DNA of 27,301 nt, from positions 1 through 27,301 of IMG/VR virus record IMGVR_UViG_3300009285_011387. One strand, written 5' to 3'. The notes beneath the pieces are model-generated. The model saw only the letters and a list, made by a program, of their open reading frames with translations, had not been told where the DNA came from and searched no databases. The DNA comes from a virus. Each line of letters begins with the position of its first letter. Position 1 is the first letter of the stretch. Shown piece by piece: positions 7,182 to 13,971 of this stretch. The position numbers and the translations under genes were made by a program.

Positions 7182-8398
7182 CATCTCAAAACAACTCAAA
7201 ATGGGTATGGATTATTGCTGGTGGAATTTTACAAATTCCAATGATAAAAGCCGCCAAAGAGCGCGGCTACAAAGTCATGGTGACTGACCGCGACTTGCTT
7301 GCGCCCGGCTGTCAAATTGTAGATAAGGCGCTAGGCGTGGATACATACGATATTCGCGGCCATATCGTTCTCGCTAAAAATCTTCCATTCAAACCGGCAG
7401 CTGTATTAACGGTTGGCGCAGACGTAGGTCCTACCGTTAGCGCAGTAGCAGAGGTATTTTCTTTACCGGCTGAAAAATCTATAATTGCCAAACGTGTTCG
7501 CAACAAAGCAACTATGCGCGATCTTGTAAATCAAGCACATCCAGTTTATTTAGAAATTGATTACGATCATGTAACCCCTAACTCGAACTGGAAAGCCCGT
7601 TGTAAATCCGCTGGAGTTGATCCATATCCATGTGTTCTCAAGCCAATTGAGGCCAGCGGATCAAAAGGTATCACTCTGATTGAAACACCTTGGCAATGGA
7701 CAAATGCCATGCTAAAAGCACGTCAGTTTACCGGCAATGGTAATCGAAGTTTGATTGTAGAAGAACGGTTGATTGGTAAAGAATACGCGCTGGATTTCTT
7801 CGTGTACAACAAAAGAGTATATTTTGCCAATGCCGCCGAAAGAATTTTTCGTACACGTGGGAAAAAGATAGGCATAGAGGCTGGTCACATCAATCCGTGG
7901 ACGCCGCCAGACGAGGTTATTTTATTGGCAGCAAGAGCTGTAAAGAAATTGGGTGTTACTTTTGGCCCATTCAAAATTGATTTCATCAATGATATTCGTT
8001 ATGGATGGTGTGTTATGGAATGCGCCACTCGTCTTTCTGGTGGTTTCGATCATATGCTTACGTCGCCATTGGCAACCGGAAAAGACATTACCGGATTTAT
8101 GCTAGACATGGCTTTAGGTTTACATCTCGACTCGGAAAAACTAAAAGCCACAAAAAATTCTTTCGTATGTGCTATCGCCCCATTAGATTTATTGCCCGGC
8201 GAAGTGGAATCATGGAATTTGCCAAAAAATATGCCCGGTCAAGAAGATATTATTGTCTTGGCAAAAGACAAAATTCTACCACTCGAAAACAATACAATGC
8301 GCCCAGTTTTTGCATTTGCTAATGGGAAAACACGATTATCTGCAATAAAAAATGCATTTCGCCTTGCCAAAGAAATTAAACCGGAGTATAAGAAATGA
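7178..8398 (+). CDS. ATP-grasp ligase (carbamoyl-phosphate-synthase-like fold)
   Basis: The 406-aa protein opens with a Rossmann-like pre-ATP-grasp domain (W-I-I-A-G-G-I-L-Q-I-P, then V-T-D-R-D). The ATP-grasp core follows, with P-C-V-L-K-P-I-E-A-S-G-S-K-G (151-164; Lys155 and the Gly/Ser-rich loop for phosphates), L-I-V-E-E-R-L-I-G-K-E-Y and M-E-C-A-T-R-L-S-G-G (280-289; E281 at the usual Mg-binding E-x-N-x-R position, with Ala-Thr instead of Asn-Pro). Enzymes of this type join a carboxylate to an amine through an acyl phosphate. In sugar clusters they can amidate or aminoacylate a sugar acid. Overlaps of 4 nt on both sides place it in one operon with the SDR and SpsF-like genes. Confidence 0.85.
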   Translation: MTSQNNSKWVWIIAGGILQIPMIKAAKERGYKVMVTDRDLLAPGCQIVDKALGVDTYDIRGHIVLAKNLPFKPAAVLTVGADVGPTVSAVAEVFSLPAEKSIIAKRVRNKATMRDLVNQAHPVYLEIDYDHVTPNSNWKARCKSAGVDPYPCVLKPIEASGSKGITLIETPWQWTNAMLKARQFTGNGNRSLIVEERLIGKEYALDFFVYNKRVYFANAAERIFRTRGKKIGIEAGHINPWTPPDEVILLAARAVKKLGVTFGPFKIDFINDIRYGWCVMECATRLSGGFDHMLTSPLATGKDITGFMLDMALGLHLDSEKLKATKNSFVCAIAPLDLLPGEVESWNLPKNMPGQEDIIVLAKDKILPLENNTMRPVFAFANGKTRLSAIKNAFRLAKEIKPEYKK

Positions 8399-9063
8399 CA
8401 CAAAAAATGTTCATTAGTGGATTAACTGGAAATGTCGGTACAGCTTGCAGAATGCAATGTGTCAGAAAATTATGGGAAGCATCTGGTGTTTCGCGCAAAA
8501 CCAATCTAAATTTAGTAGATTGGGAATCAACATCGGAATGGATCAGGCAACAACAACCTTTTGATATTGTCGTAATGGCGCATGGTGTTCAAAAGCCAGC
8601 TCTTTTGCGCGAAATAACACAAAAAGACTGGCGCGATGTCATTATGAATAACTTGGATGCGTCCGCGTCTCTTACAACCGCTCTAATGAGACACAACAAA
8701 ATTAATCCAAATGGATTAGTAGTTTATTTTTCTAGCATTCAAGCCACTCAGCCACGTGAAGGACGTAGCGCATATGCTACAGCAAAAGCCGGTATTGAAG
8801 GATTGTGTCGCGCGGCGTCGGTTGAATGGGAAGAAAGCAAAGTAAGAACTGTCTGCTTACGAATAGGACAAATGGCACAACCAATGCAAGGAATTTCTTT
8901 TTCATCAGATTACATCAAAAAGCTCAACCATGCAATCCCTGGCCCGTGGGTACACGCGAACGACATCGCAAAATTAATTTTTGCTCTATACGATCAGCCA
9001 TCCATGAGCGGCGAAACAATTGAAATATCATCAGGTCATCGCTTCAATATTTGGCCTAAATAA
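8395..9063 (+). CDS. Short-chain dehydrogenase/reductase
   Basis: The 222-aa SDR has the cofactor loop T-G-N-V-G-T-A (11-17), S113/S114 and the Y127-A-T-A-K131 catalytic pair. V-V-M-A-H-G-V (59-65) stands where N-N-A-G usually lies. The short length and lack of a C-terminal extension fit the classical SDR class that reduces or oxidises sugars or cofactors. It overlaps the ATP-grasp gene by ATGA. In legionaminic acid clusters an SDR (PtmA type) sits with a CMP-sugar synthase, which is a similar pairing, but substrate identity here is a guess. Confidence 0.88.
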   Translation: MTQKMFISGLTGNVGTACRMQCVRKLWEASGVSRKTNLNLVDWESTSEWIRQQQPFDIVVMAHGVQKPALLREITQKDWRDVIMNNLDASASLTTALMRHNKINPNGLVVYFSSIQATQPREGRSAYATAKAGIEGLCRAASVEWEESKVRTVCLRIGQMAQPMQGISFSSDYIKKLNHAIPGPWVHANDIAKLIFALYDQPSMSGETIEISSGHRFNIWPK

Positions 9064-9074
9064 GAAGAAAAATC

Positions 9075-10079
9075 ATGCTATCCGAACCTAATCTCATTAC
9101 TGTGCTTACCGTTCGTCTCAACTCGTCCCGGTTGCCCCAGAAGGGTATAAAAGAGGTTTCCGGTAAACCAATTATGACATGGATTGCCAAAAGGCTACAA
9201 AGCCTTCCTGGAATGCTAGTAATCGCTACTACCATTGAACCGAGTGATGATCCGATTATTGAAATAGGTAAAGAATTAAATATTCCAATTTGGCGCGGCC
9301 CAATCAATGATGTGGTAAAGCGCATGGATCAAGCAATTTCCGCTTTTATGCCCGACGCTCAATATGTTTTTAGAGCGCTAGGCGACTGCCCGTTTATCGA
9401 GACAGATTTTGTTGCTCGCGCCATTGATGTCATGGCAAGAACAAAAAGCGAAGCATTTCTATGGCATCTTGCCCCTGAAACATGGCCGGTATACGGCGCG
9501 CGTGAATTTCCATATTCCAGAAGTGCATGGAATAAAATCAATAATTTGGCGAAAGGAGATGAGCGCGAACACATAGATTTATACTTTCATCGCAATCGTT
9601 CACTATTCAAAATAGTATATCATCAACCGCCTCCGTTTACTTATTTCCGTCCATACCGACTCGAAATTGATTGGTTCGAGGACTATGATTTAATCAAGGC
9701 CATTGCCGAAGGCGTTGGCATGGATGCTCAGCTGAGTGACATAATTGATTTCCTCGATAAAAACGATGAAATTTCCCGTATAAATCGAGAGAGAGTCGAA
9801 AAAACTGGCCCGATGTCAAGTTATGCATATTCCCAAAGACGTGCATGGATGAAAGCCATGAATGGGAAACCTGTAACTAGCTGGACTGACACAATTTGGA
9901 AACCTCCAGGCGAAGATGCAACTCCGGTATTTTGCTCATCTGGTAAATGTATGGTCGGTTACGGCGATAGCGGCGTATTATATACCAAAGCCGGTGATAG
10001 AATATCTGGAAATGCATTTATAAATTGCACTTGCGGAGCTGGGAAATATTGGAAACAACCGAGAGCACGAAAAATATAA
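9075..10079 (+). CDS. SpsF-like cytidylyltransferase with a Cys-rich C-terminal extension
   Basis: Residues 7-33 (L-I-T-V-L-T-V-R-L-N-S-S-R-L-P-Q-K-G) match the CTP-binding start of the CMP-KDO/CMP-NeuAc synthetase and SpsF family. R-A-L-G-D-C-P-F (100-107) and L-E-I-D-W-F-E-D-Y-D are the later family motifs with metal-binding Asp residues. The domain would activate a sugar acid as a CMP-sugar or transfer a nucleotide. After about residue 240 there is an unusual tail with C-S-S-G-K-C and C-T-C-G (about 286-322), which may bind zinc. Together with the SpsG-like, SDR and ATP-grasp genes it suggests one glycan pathway. The gap from the SDR stop is 11 nt, with AGAAGAAA before the ATG. Confidence 0.85.
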   Translation: MLSEPNLITVLTVRLNSSRLPQKGIKEVSGKPIMTWIAKRLQSLPGMLVIATTIEPSDDPIIEIGKELNIPIWRGPINDVVKRMDQAISAFMPDAQYVFRALGDCPFIETDFVARAIDVMARTKSEAFLWHLAPETWPVYGAREFPYSRSAWNKINNLAKGDEREHIDLYFHRNRSLFKIVYHQPPPFTYFRPYRLEIDWFEDYDLIKAIAEGVGMDAQLSDIIDFLDKNDEISRINRERVEKTGPMSSYAYSQRRAWMKAMNGKPVTSWTDTIWKPPGEDATPVFCSSGKCMVGYGDSGVLYTKAGDRISGNAFINCTCGAGKYWKQPRARKI

Positions 10080-10249
10080 ATCAATCTTGGCATACTCAAT
10101 GCCACGAAATCAAAGACTGGGACACAAAAAATTGTTGTCCAACTTGCCATGATGATGCCCAAGAATATGGCATTGAACCTTGTAGCATTGAAGTAAATGG
10201 CATCACAAAATTTGTTTGTTGCAAATATTGGTGGAGAAAAATAAAATGA
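10049..10249 (+). CDS. Small Cys/His-rich protein, start uncertain
   Basis: The frame encodes W-H-T-Q-C-H-E-I-K-D-W-D, C-C-P-T-C-H-D-D-A, E-P-C-S-I-E-V and F-V-C-C-K-Y-W-W, which looks like a two-zinc-site domain of a kind seen in phage and plasmid hypothetical proteins. The stop forms an ATGA overlap with the next gene. No ATG is available at the 5' end; TTG 10049 or the upstream TTG 10025 would start inside the SpsF-like gene in another frame. I give 10049 as the shortest likely start that keeps all cysteines. The coding frame is more certain than the start. Confidence 0.6.
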   Translation: METTESTKNINQSWHTQCHEIKDWDTKNCCPTCHDDAQEYGIEPCSIEVNGITKFVCCKYWWRKIK

Positions 10250-10698
10250 GATGGATGATTGAAAATTTGTATTCAGCAAGATATTTAGATAATCCAAATA
10301 TACTTTATCAACCTGATTGGCAAGAAAAAATCATGGAAGATCGTGGAATACAATGGACAGTTGAGCACATGAGAAACGCAATAGCAAAAAAATTAGCAGA
10401 GGTCATTCCCTCTACAAAATATTTGTTCTATATTTCGAACTTGCTTATTGAAAGACATTCACAAGAAAACGACATTATTATATGCTTGGCAATGGCAATA
10501 GATATTGTTGAGTTGATTGATCCATCTACCGCGCGTCTTTTCAAGCCATTGCCACTTATATCAATTGCAAAGAGTCGAACTACTTATAACTTTACAACGA
10601 TTATGAAAACATCTTGCGAGGCATGTGGTCATGAATATGGCGATAACAAATATCAAGTATGTCCAGTATGCAAATCGGAAACGCATTTTGTGAACTGA
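10246..10698 (+). CDS. Hypothetical protein with C-terminal zinc ribbon
   Basis: The 150-aa product has a mostly helical N-terminal two thirds and ends with C-E-A-C-G-H-E-Y-G and C-P-V-C-K-S, a four-Cys zinc ribbon. ATG 10246 is supported by a GGTGGAG ribosome site and the ATGA overlap. It is the last gene before the 310-bp noncoding stretch that precedes the portal gene. Function unknown. Confidence 0.7.
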   Translation: MRWMIENLYSARYLDNPNILYQPDWQEKIMEDRGIQWTVEHMRNAIAKKLAEVIPSTKYLFYISNLLIERHSQENDIIICLAMAIDIVELIDPSTARLFKPLPLISIAKSRTTYNFTTIMKTSCEACGHEYGDNKYQVCPVCKSETHFVN

Positions 10699-10708
10699 GA
10701 CGATAATA

Positions 10709-10787
10709 CACTTTGATATCACTTTGAAACAGTTTTATTCAACCCATTGACACAATAAACACTTTGAGATACACTTGTATCGATACA
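10709..10787 (+). promoter_or_regulatory. Promoter of the portal transcript with CACTTTGA repeats and a 12-bp palindrome
   Basis: TTGACA (10747-10752), a 17-nt spacer and TACACT (10770-10775) form a good sigma70-type promoter. CACTTTGA occurs three times (10709-10716, 10720-10727, 10760-10767), the last inside the spacer. TGTATCGATACA (10776-10787) is a perfect palindrome directly after the -10 box, at the expected start of transcription. These are likely operator sites. The - strand early promoters carry different palindromes, so this promoter probably belongs to another control class. Confidence 0.6.
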
Positions 10788-11008
10788 GCATATGGAAATC
10801 ATAAGCCAAGGTCAATTCTAAGAAAAATATCCGCTGATCGAGAAAGAGGTTTAAGCCAAACAGGAAACTCTCGAAAACCAAATAAAGCTCTAACAGAGCG
10901 TGAAACGACCAGAAAAATATATGACAGTGTAACAACCGTTTGTGAAGTGGTAGGGGTAAAACCGGGCAGGAAACCGTGTCTTGCCCGGTTTCTATTTAAG
11001 GACAGAAA
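10788..11008 (+). other. About 220-nt untranslated leader of the portal mRNA
   Basis: Together with the promoter this fills the gene-free stretch 10699-11008. I see no convincing gene: the only long frame starts at a TTG inside the promoter and has no ribosome site. It contains a small GCTCT/AGAGC hairpin (10887-10899) and the strong hairpin at 10959-10991. The portal ribosome site AAGGA (10998-11002) follows directly. The leader may fold into a regulatory RNA; I recognise no known riboswitch. Confidence 0.5.
10959..10991 (+). terminator. GC-rich hairpin just before the portal start (terminator or attenuator)
   Basis: AAACCGGGCA (10959-10968) pairs perfectly with TGCCCGGTTT (10982-10991), and the stem is followed by CTATTT. 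This resembles an intrinsic terminator with a weak U tract. It ends 7 nt before the portal ribosome site, so it could stop or slow transcription unless an antiterminator acts, or it could tune translation. Confidence 0.55.
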
Positions 11009-12799
11009 ATGACAACTTCAAATGATTATTTGAAAACAAAAGAAGTTCAAGAAGAATATGGATACTCGCGATCATCATTGCTAAGATACGAATCCGATGG
11101 TCTTATACATCCATCCTATAGTCCCGGCGGACAACGCCGATATTTGCGGGCTGATATTGAGCGATTAAGAATTAATCCAAGCGAAGCTCAAGCGGCAGAA
11201 ACAATGCCTTACCGCGAGTTTGGATCAGCCGGTTTTAGTAAATGGGCATCTAAACCATATGACGAGAAATTTCGCGAACTAAGAGGGCGCGCCGGTCTAT
11301 CTTTGTATCGAGAAATGAGATTAAATGATCCCGTAATATCTGCAATCTTTACAGCTATTGAGAATGCTTTGAGGCGTCCAACGTGGCGCGTCAGTCCAGT
11401 CAGTCAGGCAGAGGGCGACATTCAATCTGCCGAATTCGTAAATCAAAACATGGAAGACATGAGCTGGTCATGGTCAGATACCTTGTCATTTGTTTTGCAA
11501 TGTCTTGAGCAAGGATACTCAGTTTTAGAAGTTATTTACAAAAAGCGTTTAGGCGAAAATCCACCTCCTTATGTTGCCGATCCTGGACAATCACTATACA
11601 ATGACAATCGAGTCGGTTGGCGAAAATGGGCCCCGCGCCCCGCCGAAACATTAGTAGAAAATGATGAATTTATTATTGACAAACATGGTAGTATACAAGG
11701 CATAAATCAAGAACAACCAGATAGAAGCATAGTACAAATCCCAATCAAGCGGCTATTGCACTTTCGCACAACTGTTATTCCAGCAAATTCTCCAAAGGGT
11801 TTGCCTATACATAGGAGCATGTTTATTCCATGGTGGTATTCGCAAAACATTATGGAAATTGAAGGAATTGGCTTTGAGCGTGACTTGGCCGGTATTCCAG
11901 TAATTTATATGGGTGATGGTACTACAAAATCCGGCCCAAATTCAGATTTTGAAATGGCGAAACAGCTGGTAACAAATATCCGCAATGATGAACAAACCGG
12001 AATTGTTTTCCCTCAACCAAAACTTGGCACAACCAATGACGGAAACGGAATCTTGCTCGAATTGCTTTCGTCTAGCGGTCGCAGACAATATGATACCAAT
12101 GCTATTCTTGAGCGATACGATAAACGCAAGGCACTAGCAGTTTTAGCACAATTTATTATGCTCGGAATGGAACAAGTAGGATCATTCGCTCTTTCAAAAA
12201 GTCAAGGCGATTTATTCATCTTGTCTGTATCGTCCTGGTTAAGCAGCATTGCCGATATCATAAATAGACACGCCGTACCGCGTCTTATGAAATATAACGT
12301 TTTCCCTGGAATGACAGGAATGCCAAAACTTGTCCCTAGCACAGTCGGAATTCCGGACCTGGCATCAATCTCTATGTTTGTCAATCAGCTTGTCAACCAA
12401 GATGTTCTAACTCCAGACATTGAACTCGAGCGTCACCTACGCCAAATCGCCGGTTTGCCAGAAATACCAATAGAAATCAATTCTGCGACCGGCGAGGCCG
12501 GAGTCGGAAAACAAAGTCTATCACTTGAAAAAGCCGCTTTGCTGGTTCGCCGCGTTGGATTGGCAACAAGGGCATTGACAGACCTAAATGTAATTGACAG
12601 CAACCAAGCTGTTGAACTTATGACGCCATTGGTACAAGAATTGCAAGATGGAATTCAAAATGAATTATTGGCAGGCGGTTCTATCAAACGGCAAAAACGA
12701 GTTTCGTCTGCAACTCAACAAGAACAACAGCAAGAGGACGAAGAGGATCAACCAATTCCGCCCCAGCCTATTCGAAAACCAAAACAAAATCCAAAATAG
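11009..12799 (+). CDS. Phage portal protein (DUF935/Mu gp29-like) with N-terminal MerR-type HTH
   Basis: The 596-aa protein has two parts. Residues about 6-53 read as a MerR/excisionase-like winged helix-turn-helix: Y-L-K-T-K-E-V-Q-E-E-Y-G-Y-S, then L-L-R-Y-E-S-D-G-L-I, then wing S-P-G-G-Q-R-R-Y. From about 67 it is a Mu gp29-like portal, with D-P-V-I-S-A-I-F-T-A-I-E-N, W-R-V-S, the R-L-L-H-F-R strand, I-E-R-Y-D-K-R-type helices and a long Gln/Glu/Pro tail. The portal ring is the DNA channel at the capsid vertex and the docking site of the terminase. ATG 11009 follows AAGGA at good spacing. An internal ATG at 11204 could give a portal without the HTH, but it has no clear ribosome site. No capsid or head genes follow, which is unusual. 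Confidence 0.88.
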   Translation: MTTSNDYLKTKEVQEEYGYSRSSLLRYESDGLIHPSYSPGGQRRYLRADIERLRINPSEAQAAETMPYREFGSAGFSKWASKPYDEKFRELRGRAGLSLYREMRLNDPVISAIFTAIENALRRPTWRVSPVSQAEGDIQSAEFVNQNMEDMSWSWSDTLSFVLQCLEQGYSVLEVIYKKRLGENPPPYVADPGQSLYNDNRVGWRKWAPRPAETLVENDEFIIDKHGSIQGINQEQPDRSIVQIPIKRLLHFRTTVIPANSPKGLPIHRSMFIPWWYSQNIMEIEGIGFERDLAGIPVIYMGDGTTKSGPNSDFEMAKQLVTNIRNDEQTGIVFPQPKLGTTNDGNGILLELLSSSGRRQYDTNAILERYDKRKALAVLAQFIMLGMEQVGSFALSKSQGDLFILSVSSWLSSIADIINRHAVPRLMKYNVFPGMTGMPKLVPSTVGIPDLASISMFVNQLVNQDVLTPDIELERHLRQIAGLPEIPIEINSATGEAGVGKQSLSLEKAALLVRRVGLATRALTDLNVIDSNQAVELMTPLVQELQDGIQNELLAGGSIKRQKRVSSATQQEQQQEDEEDQPIPPQPIRKPKQNPK

Positions 12800-12842
12800 T
12801 TCACCCAAGAGGTGAATAAAATTTGATTAACATTGACAAAAT

Positions 12843-12877
12843 AAAAATACCCGCCTTCGATCAAAGGGGGTATTTTT
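12843..12877. terminator. Bidirectional intrinsic terminator between portal and mazG
   Basis: AAAAATACCC (12843-12852) pairs with GGGTATTTTT (12868-12877), with an inner CCTT/AAGG stem and a 6-nt loop. T-rich sequence follows on both strands. It would end the portal transcript from the left and the early - strand operon from the right. A smaller TTCACC/GGTGAA hairpin (12800-12816) lies directly after the portal stop. Confidence 0.85.
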
Positions 12878-12934
12878 ATTTCCATGACTGTCAATCAACT
12901 ATGCTTTTATTATACCACAGATTGTTCTTTATTC

Positions 12935-12967
12935 ATTTCAATCCACGCTCTCCACATGGGGAGCGAC
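12935..12967 (-). CRISPR. Solitary type I-C-like CRISPR repeat (candidate RNA anti-CRISPR)
   Basis: On the - strand this 33-nt stretch starts GTCGCTCCCC and ends GAGCGTGGATTGAAAT. These are the conserved 5' GTCGC and 3' GCGTGGATTGAAAT of type I-C repeats, such as the Bacillus halodurans repeat. CGCTC and GAGCG form the expected stem. There is no second repeat and no cas gene in the window. The repeat begins on the base right after the mazG stop codon, and the operon terminator lies 57 nt beyond its 3' end. It would thus be carried in the 3' part of the early mRNA. Phage-borne solitary repeat units are known to act as RNA anti-CRISPRs (Racr) by occupying Cas proteins. The repeat identity is seen in the sequence; the role is an inference. 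Confidence 0.82.
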
Positions 12968-13312
12968 CTATGTATCGCTACGCTTTTTGCTATCTTCAAA
13001 CGAAAATCCGCTTGGATACCTAATTTTCAATTTGGCAATATTGGTTTCCATGACCTGAGACATATCAAGTCCCATTACTGTACACAGAGCCGCGATATAC
13101 CAAAGGATATCGCCAATCTCTTTTTCGAGTTTATGTAGGTCTATATCATGCGAATGGAAAATGCCTTTTTTGACCATTTCCAATATTTCTCCTGCCTCGC
13201 CGGATATTCCTACCGCGTTCCATACGATCATAAGCTCATTGCCATCGAGAGAGAAACCAGGATTGACAGTTAAGGTTCTTGCTGCAAGAGATTGATATTC
13301 ACTAGCGTTCAT
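12968..13312 (-). CDS. MazG-like nucleotide pyrophosphohydrolase
   Basis: The 114-aa protein has the single-domain MazG/NTP-PPase pattern: G-I-S-G-E39-A-G-E42 and, one helix later, E65-I-G-D68-I-L-W-Y, the four acidic Mg2+ ligands. The helix L-D-M-S-Q-V-M-E-T-N-I-A-K-L-K-x-R-Y-P is the typical end of the domain. It would hydrolyse nucleoside triphosphates to monophosphates, either cleaning the nucleotide pool or lowering alarmone or dUTP levels during infection. The start overlaps the upstream gene by 11 nt. It is the last gene of the operon and is followed at once by the CRISPR-like repeat and the terminator. Confidence 0.88.
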   Translation of the reverse strand: MNASEYQSLAARTLTVNPGFSLDGNELMIVWNAVGISGEAGEILEMVKKGIFHSHDIDLHKLEKEIGDILWYIAALCTVMGLDMSQVMETNIAKLKIRYPSGFSFEDSKKRSDT

Positions 13313-13511
13313 TTTTGTCCCTTTTTTTTATTTGTTTTATGTCAAAAACAAAACATTTTATTCCATTGTCCAGTACAACTACGTAAGCTGGGCCAATATT
13401 GGTTGATTGTATTGTTATGAATTCTCCCCGACAGCCAGTCCATGGATGATTTCCGGTAAGAGATATCTCATCACCGGCAGAAAAAATATTGGATTTGATT
13501 TGATTTGTCAT
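13302..13511 (-). CDS. Small hypothetical protein (beta-rich, KOW/SH3-like impression)
   Basis: The 69-aa product has the order G-D-E-I-S-L-T-G, C-R-G-E-F-I-T-I and Y-V-V-V-L-D-N-G, which suggests a small beta barrel such as an SH3 or KOW fold. The C-terminal tail is strongly basic. It is coupled by ATGA overlap to the gene upstream and overlaps mazG. No certain family. Confidence 0.6.
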   Translation of the reverse strand: MTNQIKSNIFSAGDEISLTGNHPWTGCRGEFITIQSTNIGPAYVVVLDNGIKCFVFDIKQIKKRDKNER

Positions 13512-13789
13512 ATGCTAATATAATCCTTTGGATTGCCATGCTTAGGACAAAAGAAAACACCATGATCTAATCTTACTTCACCGTCGCAAGGATCATTTGG
13601 ATAAAGAATCGAGTGCCAACATATATATTTTGCTGGAATAACTTTTTCTGCTATCACGCGCAAGTTATCGGTTCGTATTTGCCATTCCCTAAAACAAATT
13701 GGACATTTTGGAATTTCAGGCGGCCAATCTACATACATGTCCGCCACAATATAGCCATGTCCTTTTGAGCAAGTGCCTAGTAATGCCAT
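13508..13789 (-). CDS. Small zinc-binding hypothetical protein
   Basis: The 93-aa product has two Cys/His groups: C-S-K-G-H near the start with C-P-I-C at 29-32, and C-W-H, C-D-G-E and C-P-K-H in the second half. Two zinc sites are plausible. The start lies 1 nt after the stop of the upstream frame, and its own stop is ATGA-overlapped with the next gene. Function unknown. Confidence 0.65.
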   Translation of the reverse strand: MALLGTCSKGHGYIVADMYVDWPPEIPKCPICFREWQIRTDNLRVIAEKVIPAKYICWHSILYPNDPCDGEVRLDHGVFFCPKHGNPKDYISI

Positions 13790-13790
13790 T

Positions 13791-13952
13791 TTATTTTATA
13801 TCCACTATGGTAGCATCTATTTTGCCAGAAAATTCTGTTTCAATTTCACCAATGGCCTGTTTAATCTCATCCGACATAAGATTGTCAATCAATGTTTTTT
13901 TCTCGCTAAGTAATAGACTTCTATGGTCTTGCAAATCACTCAGAAAATTCAA
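13791..13952 (-). CDS. Small helical protein, start uncertain or frameshifted
   Basis: The frame 13791-13976 is open and encodes an amphipathic, probably coiled-coil sequence (L-L-N-F-L-S-D-L-Q-D-H-R-S-L-L-L-S-E-K-K and onward to I-V-D-I-K). It has no ATG at its 5' end. TTG 13952 is the first usual start. One extra base near the ATG at 13975 would give M-E-E-Q-A-I-N-L-L-N in frame, so a single-base deletion or sequencing error is possible. The stop lies 1 nt before the next ATG, which supports real translation. Coding is likely; the start is not settled. Confidence 0.5.
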   Translation of the reverse strand: MNFLSDLQDHRSLLLSEKKTLIDNLMSDEIKQAIGEIETEFSGKIDATIVDIK

Positions 13953-13971
13953 TAAATTAATGGCTTGTTCT

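Noticed and set aside
10764-11012. Open frame of 82 codons between the promoter and the portal gene
   Set aside because: It starts at a TTG inside the promoter spacer, has no ribosome site, and runs through the GC-rich hairpin; the stretch is better read as an mRNA leader.
12877-12967. A normal CRISPR array with leader and several repeats
   Set aside because: Only one repeat is present in the window, no second copy of its 3' end is found nearby and there are no cas genes.
12823-13138. + strand frames in the terminator and mazG region
   Set aside because: They overlap the terminator, the CRISPR-like repeat and the mazG gene, which has clear motifs on the other strand.
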